This document shows positions 63,801 through 64,000 of a stretch of DNA of 64,000 nt, one piece after another (within the stretch, counting starts at the first letter, position 1; every line of letters starts with the position of its first letter). The translations under genes and the position numbers were made by a program. The stretch spans positions 1,359,187 to 1,423,186 of the forward strand of contig NZ_JACCCW010000001.1 in the NCBI RefSeq assembly GCF_013410065.1. Reading direction: 5' to 3'. The notes beneath the pieces are model-generated. The model made no database searches. It saw nothing but the letters and a program-made list of their open reading frames with translations, and was not told where the DNA came from. The DNA is from Granulicella arctica. GTDB lineage: Bacteria > Acidobacteriota > Terriglobia > Terriglobales > Acidobacteriaceae.

Positions 63801-64000
63801 AACCGGAAGCTCACCTCAGCGCCCGTCAGGTCATATCCATGCAGCGTCTTTGGAATCTCGACCGTGCGGCGATACCACACCGCCTCTTTTCCAGCCTCCG
63901 ACTTCGGCTGTACCTCCTGCCAGCTCGAATCGTCGAGCGACGGAAGCTCGCCATGAGGTACGTCGCCCTCATGGAAGCGCCACGACCCACTTGGCAGCGT
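60854..64000 (-). CDS. GH38 alpha-mannosidase, 5' end outside the window
   Basis: At least 1048 residues, open to the right window edge. The upstream part encodes SGSWRFHEGDVPHGELPSLDD and the jelly-roll segment AVWYRRTVEIPKTLHGYDLTGAEV. The catalytic domain begins FHLTGNSHIDAAWLWPWEETV, and the nucleophile Asp is in GWNPDSFGYNWQLPQIYKR. Further GH38 features are YFVTQKMHWNDTNQLPL, LFWWESPDGSKVLAYFP and GVGDHGGGPTR (zinc ligand His). The C-terminal beta domains include ADHAIVSNDIDWHETHVLLKASFPL, the usual sandwich of these enzymes. It releases alpha-linked mannose from glycans. The export signal, if any, is outside the window. Its neighbours (TPR proteins and TonB receptor) suggest mannan or glycoprotein breakdown. 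Confidence 0.95.
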   Translation of the reverse strand, partial: TLPSGSWRFHEGDVPHGELPSLDDSSWQEVQPKSEAGKEAVWYRRTVEIPKTLHGYDLTGAEVSFRFRANANGPMPEIIYFNGRRVALGDDLEQVQLFSDAKPGEKVLVAVKLLPTVDVKRFDGVDMKISFTAKRPNPEDLRTEFVSAGAMVPSLAPGSEADRKILTKAVGEVDLKALDAANQAKFDASLRQAQTTLSALRPLLQTATFHLTGNSHIDAAWLWPWEETVDTVKRTFGSAVQLMSEYPTYTYTQSAAVYSQWMADKYPDLNRQIAERVKEGRWELVGGMWLEPDLNMPDGESLVRQILIGQETFQKLYGKTTRIGWNPDSFGYNWQLPQIYKRSGIDYFVTQKMHWNDTNQLPLKLFWWESPDGSKVLAYFPHDYANNNLDPTRLSRDMASARDFATGLPSMLDLYGVGDHGGGPTRTMLDEGLHWMEKDKVIPHEEFGTAQPYFTQVEGELNPTSPTWDYKTLAAGDTKLPAPPTGEITVPTWKDELYFEYHRGVFTTQADHKRNMRNSEEWVLDAEKYASLAWLDGQKYPADEISDAWKHVLFNQFHDLAAGSGIGIIYKEAQKDYNQVRWATNEVSTKALDTLTAQVDTRAHSGVPVVVFNSLGWQRGGLTEVSVQLPTSGAEGVTLLDEKNHVVPSQVLSSDPKTNTYKLLFQLNDVPSLGYVVLHAEAGKKDFRTDLKSSDTTIENDNLRVVVDPQTGCITSLFDKKTNFETIAKDGCGNELQTFKDTPKDYDAWNVDPGTYDVAPTLLHSVDSVKLVEQGPLRSVIRVARTWQSSKFTQDITLYAGADHAIVSNDIDWHETHVLLKASFPLAASSDHATFEIPYGTIDRPTTRNNSFEKAKFEVPAMRWADLGDGQHGFSLLNNSKYGYDAVDNLLRLTLLRSPTWPDPDADREEHHFSYALYPHGGDWKQALTVRHGYEFNYDLKAMQVQAHSGEMKPEHSFASIDKDNVVLTALKKTESGDGLIVRFYEWAGKGGDVTLTVPPGATSATLVNLMEKPEGEPIAVSGDKVTVPVTPFEIQTVQINYKPAPAM

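Overview
The window looks like a chromosomal piece of an Acidobacteriota genome, most likely of the Terriglobus/Granulicella/Edaphobacter group. This is inferred from the gene families present: three very large Oar-type TonB-dependent receptors with an N-terminal carboxypeptidase-regulatory-like domain, a BlaI/M56 pair whose peptidase carries a TIGR03435 domain, an ADOP-like MacB protein, a pro-kumamolisin (S53) protease, a lipid A operon using LpxI, and moderately GC-rich DNA. No 16S gene is present, so the placement is indirect.

Positions 1-24 kb are mostly housekeeping: a HIT protein (cut by the window edge), a disordered protein with a receiver-like end, periplasmic chaperone OmpH/Skp behind a strong promoter and a structured leader, LepA, a frameshifted EamA transporter, a GNAT acetyltransferase, an MltD-like transglycosylase, and a histone H1-like Lys/Ala-rich protein. 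A long minus-strand operon then runs from 15.3 down to 10.0 kb: SDR, LolA-like protein, fabZ, lpxA, a RelE/HigA-type toxin-antitoxin pair, lpxI and an exported peroxiredoxin. After it come DoxX, MmcQ/YjbR, the BlaI/M56 pair with a clear palindromic operator, tyrS, a secreted unknown, RNase R, YggX and tRNA-Pro(GGG).

Positions 24-41 kb hold HrpB helicase, a membrane protein with a cytosolic sensor-like domain, a secreted toroid glycosidase-like protein translationally coupled to a NagX-like membrane acetyltransferase, an Oar-type receptor, a sedolisin protease, an alditol oxidase-like flavoprotein and an alpha-amino-acid ester hydrolase. Most of these are exported, which suggests nutrient scavenging from polymers and peptides.

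Positions 41-46 kb form a divergent regulatory unit. PadR with a MacB-like zinc-ribbon protein faces an ABC ATPase and permease, separated by a near-perfect 20-bp inverted repeat.

Positions 46-64 kb look like a catabolic region: a wrecked D-aminoacylase, RidA, a GntP permease, an M81 (MlrC-like) peptidase, an Oar-type receptor, a LacI regulator, two TPR proteins around a third receptor, and a GH38 alpha-mannosidase that runs off the right edge. Two LacI-type operator candidates lie in front of the two receptors.

No CRISPR array, phage or insertion sequence was recognised. The most notable observations are the TA module inside the lipid A operon, the broken transporter and deacylase genes, three well-defined operator palindromes, the glycosidase/acetyltransferase unit, and a strand-composition shift at about 26-28 kb.
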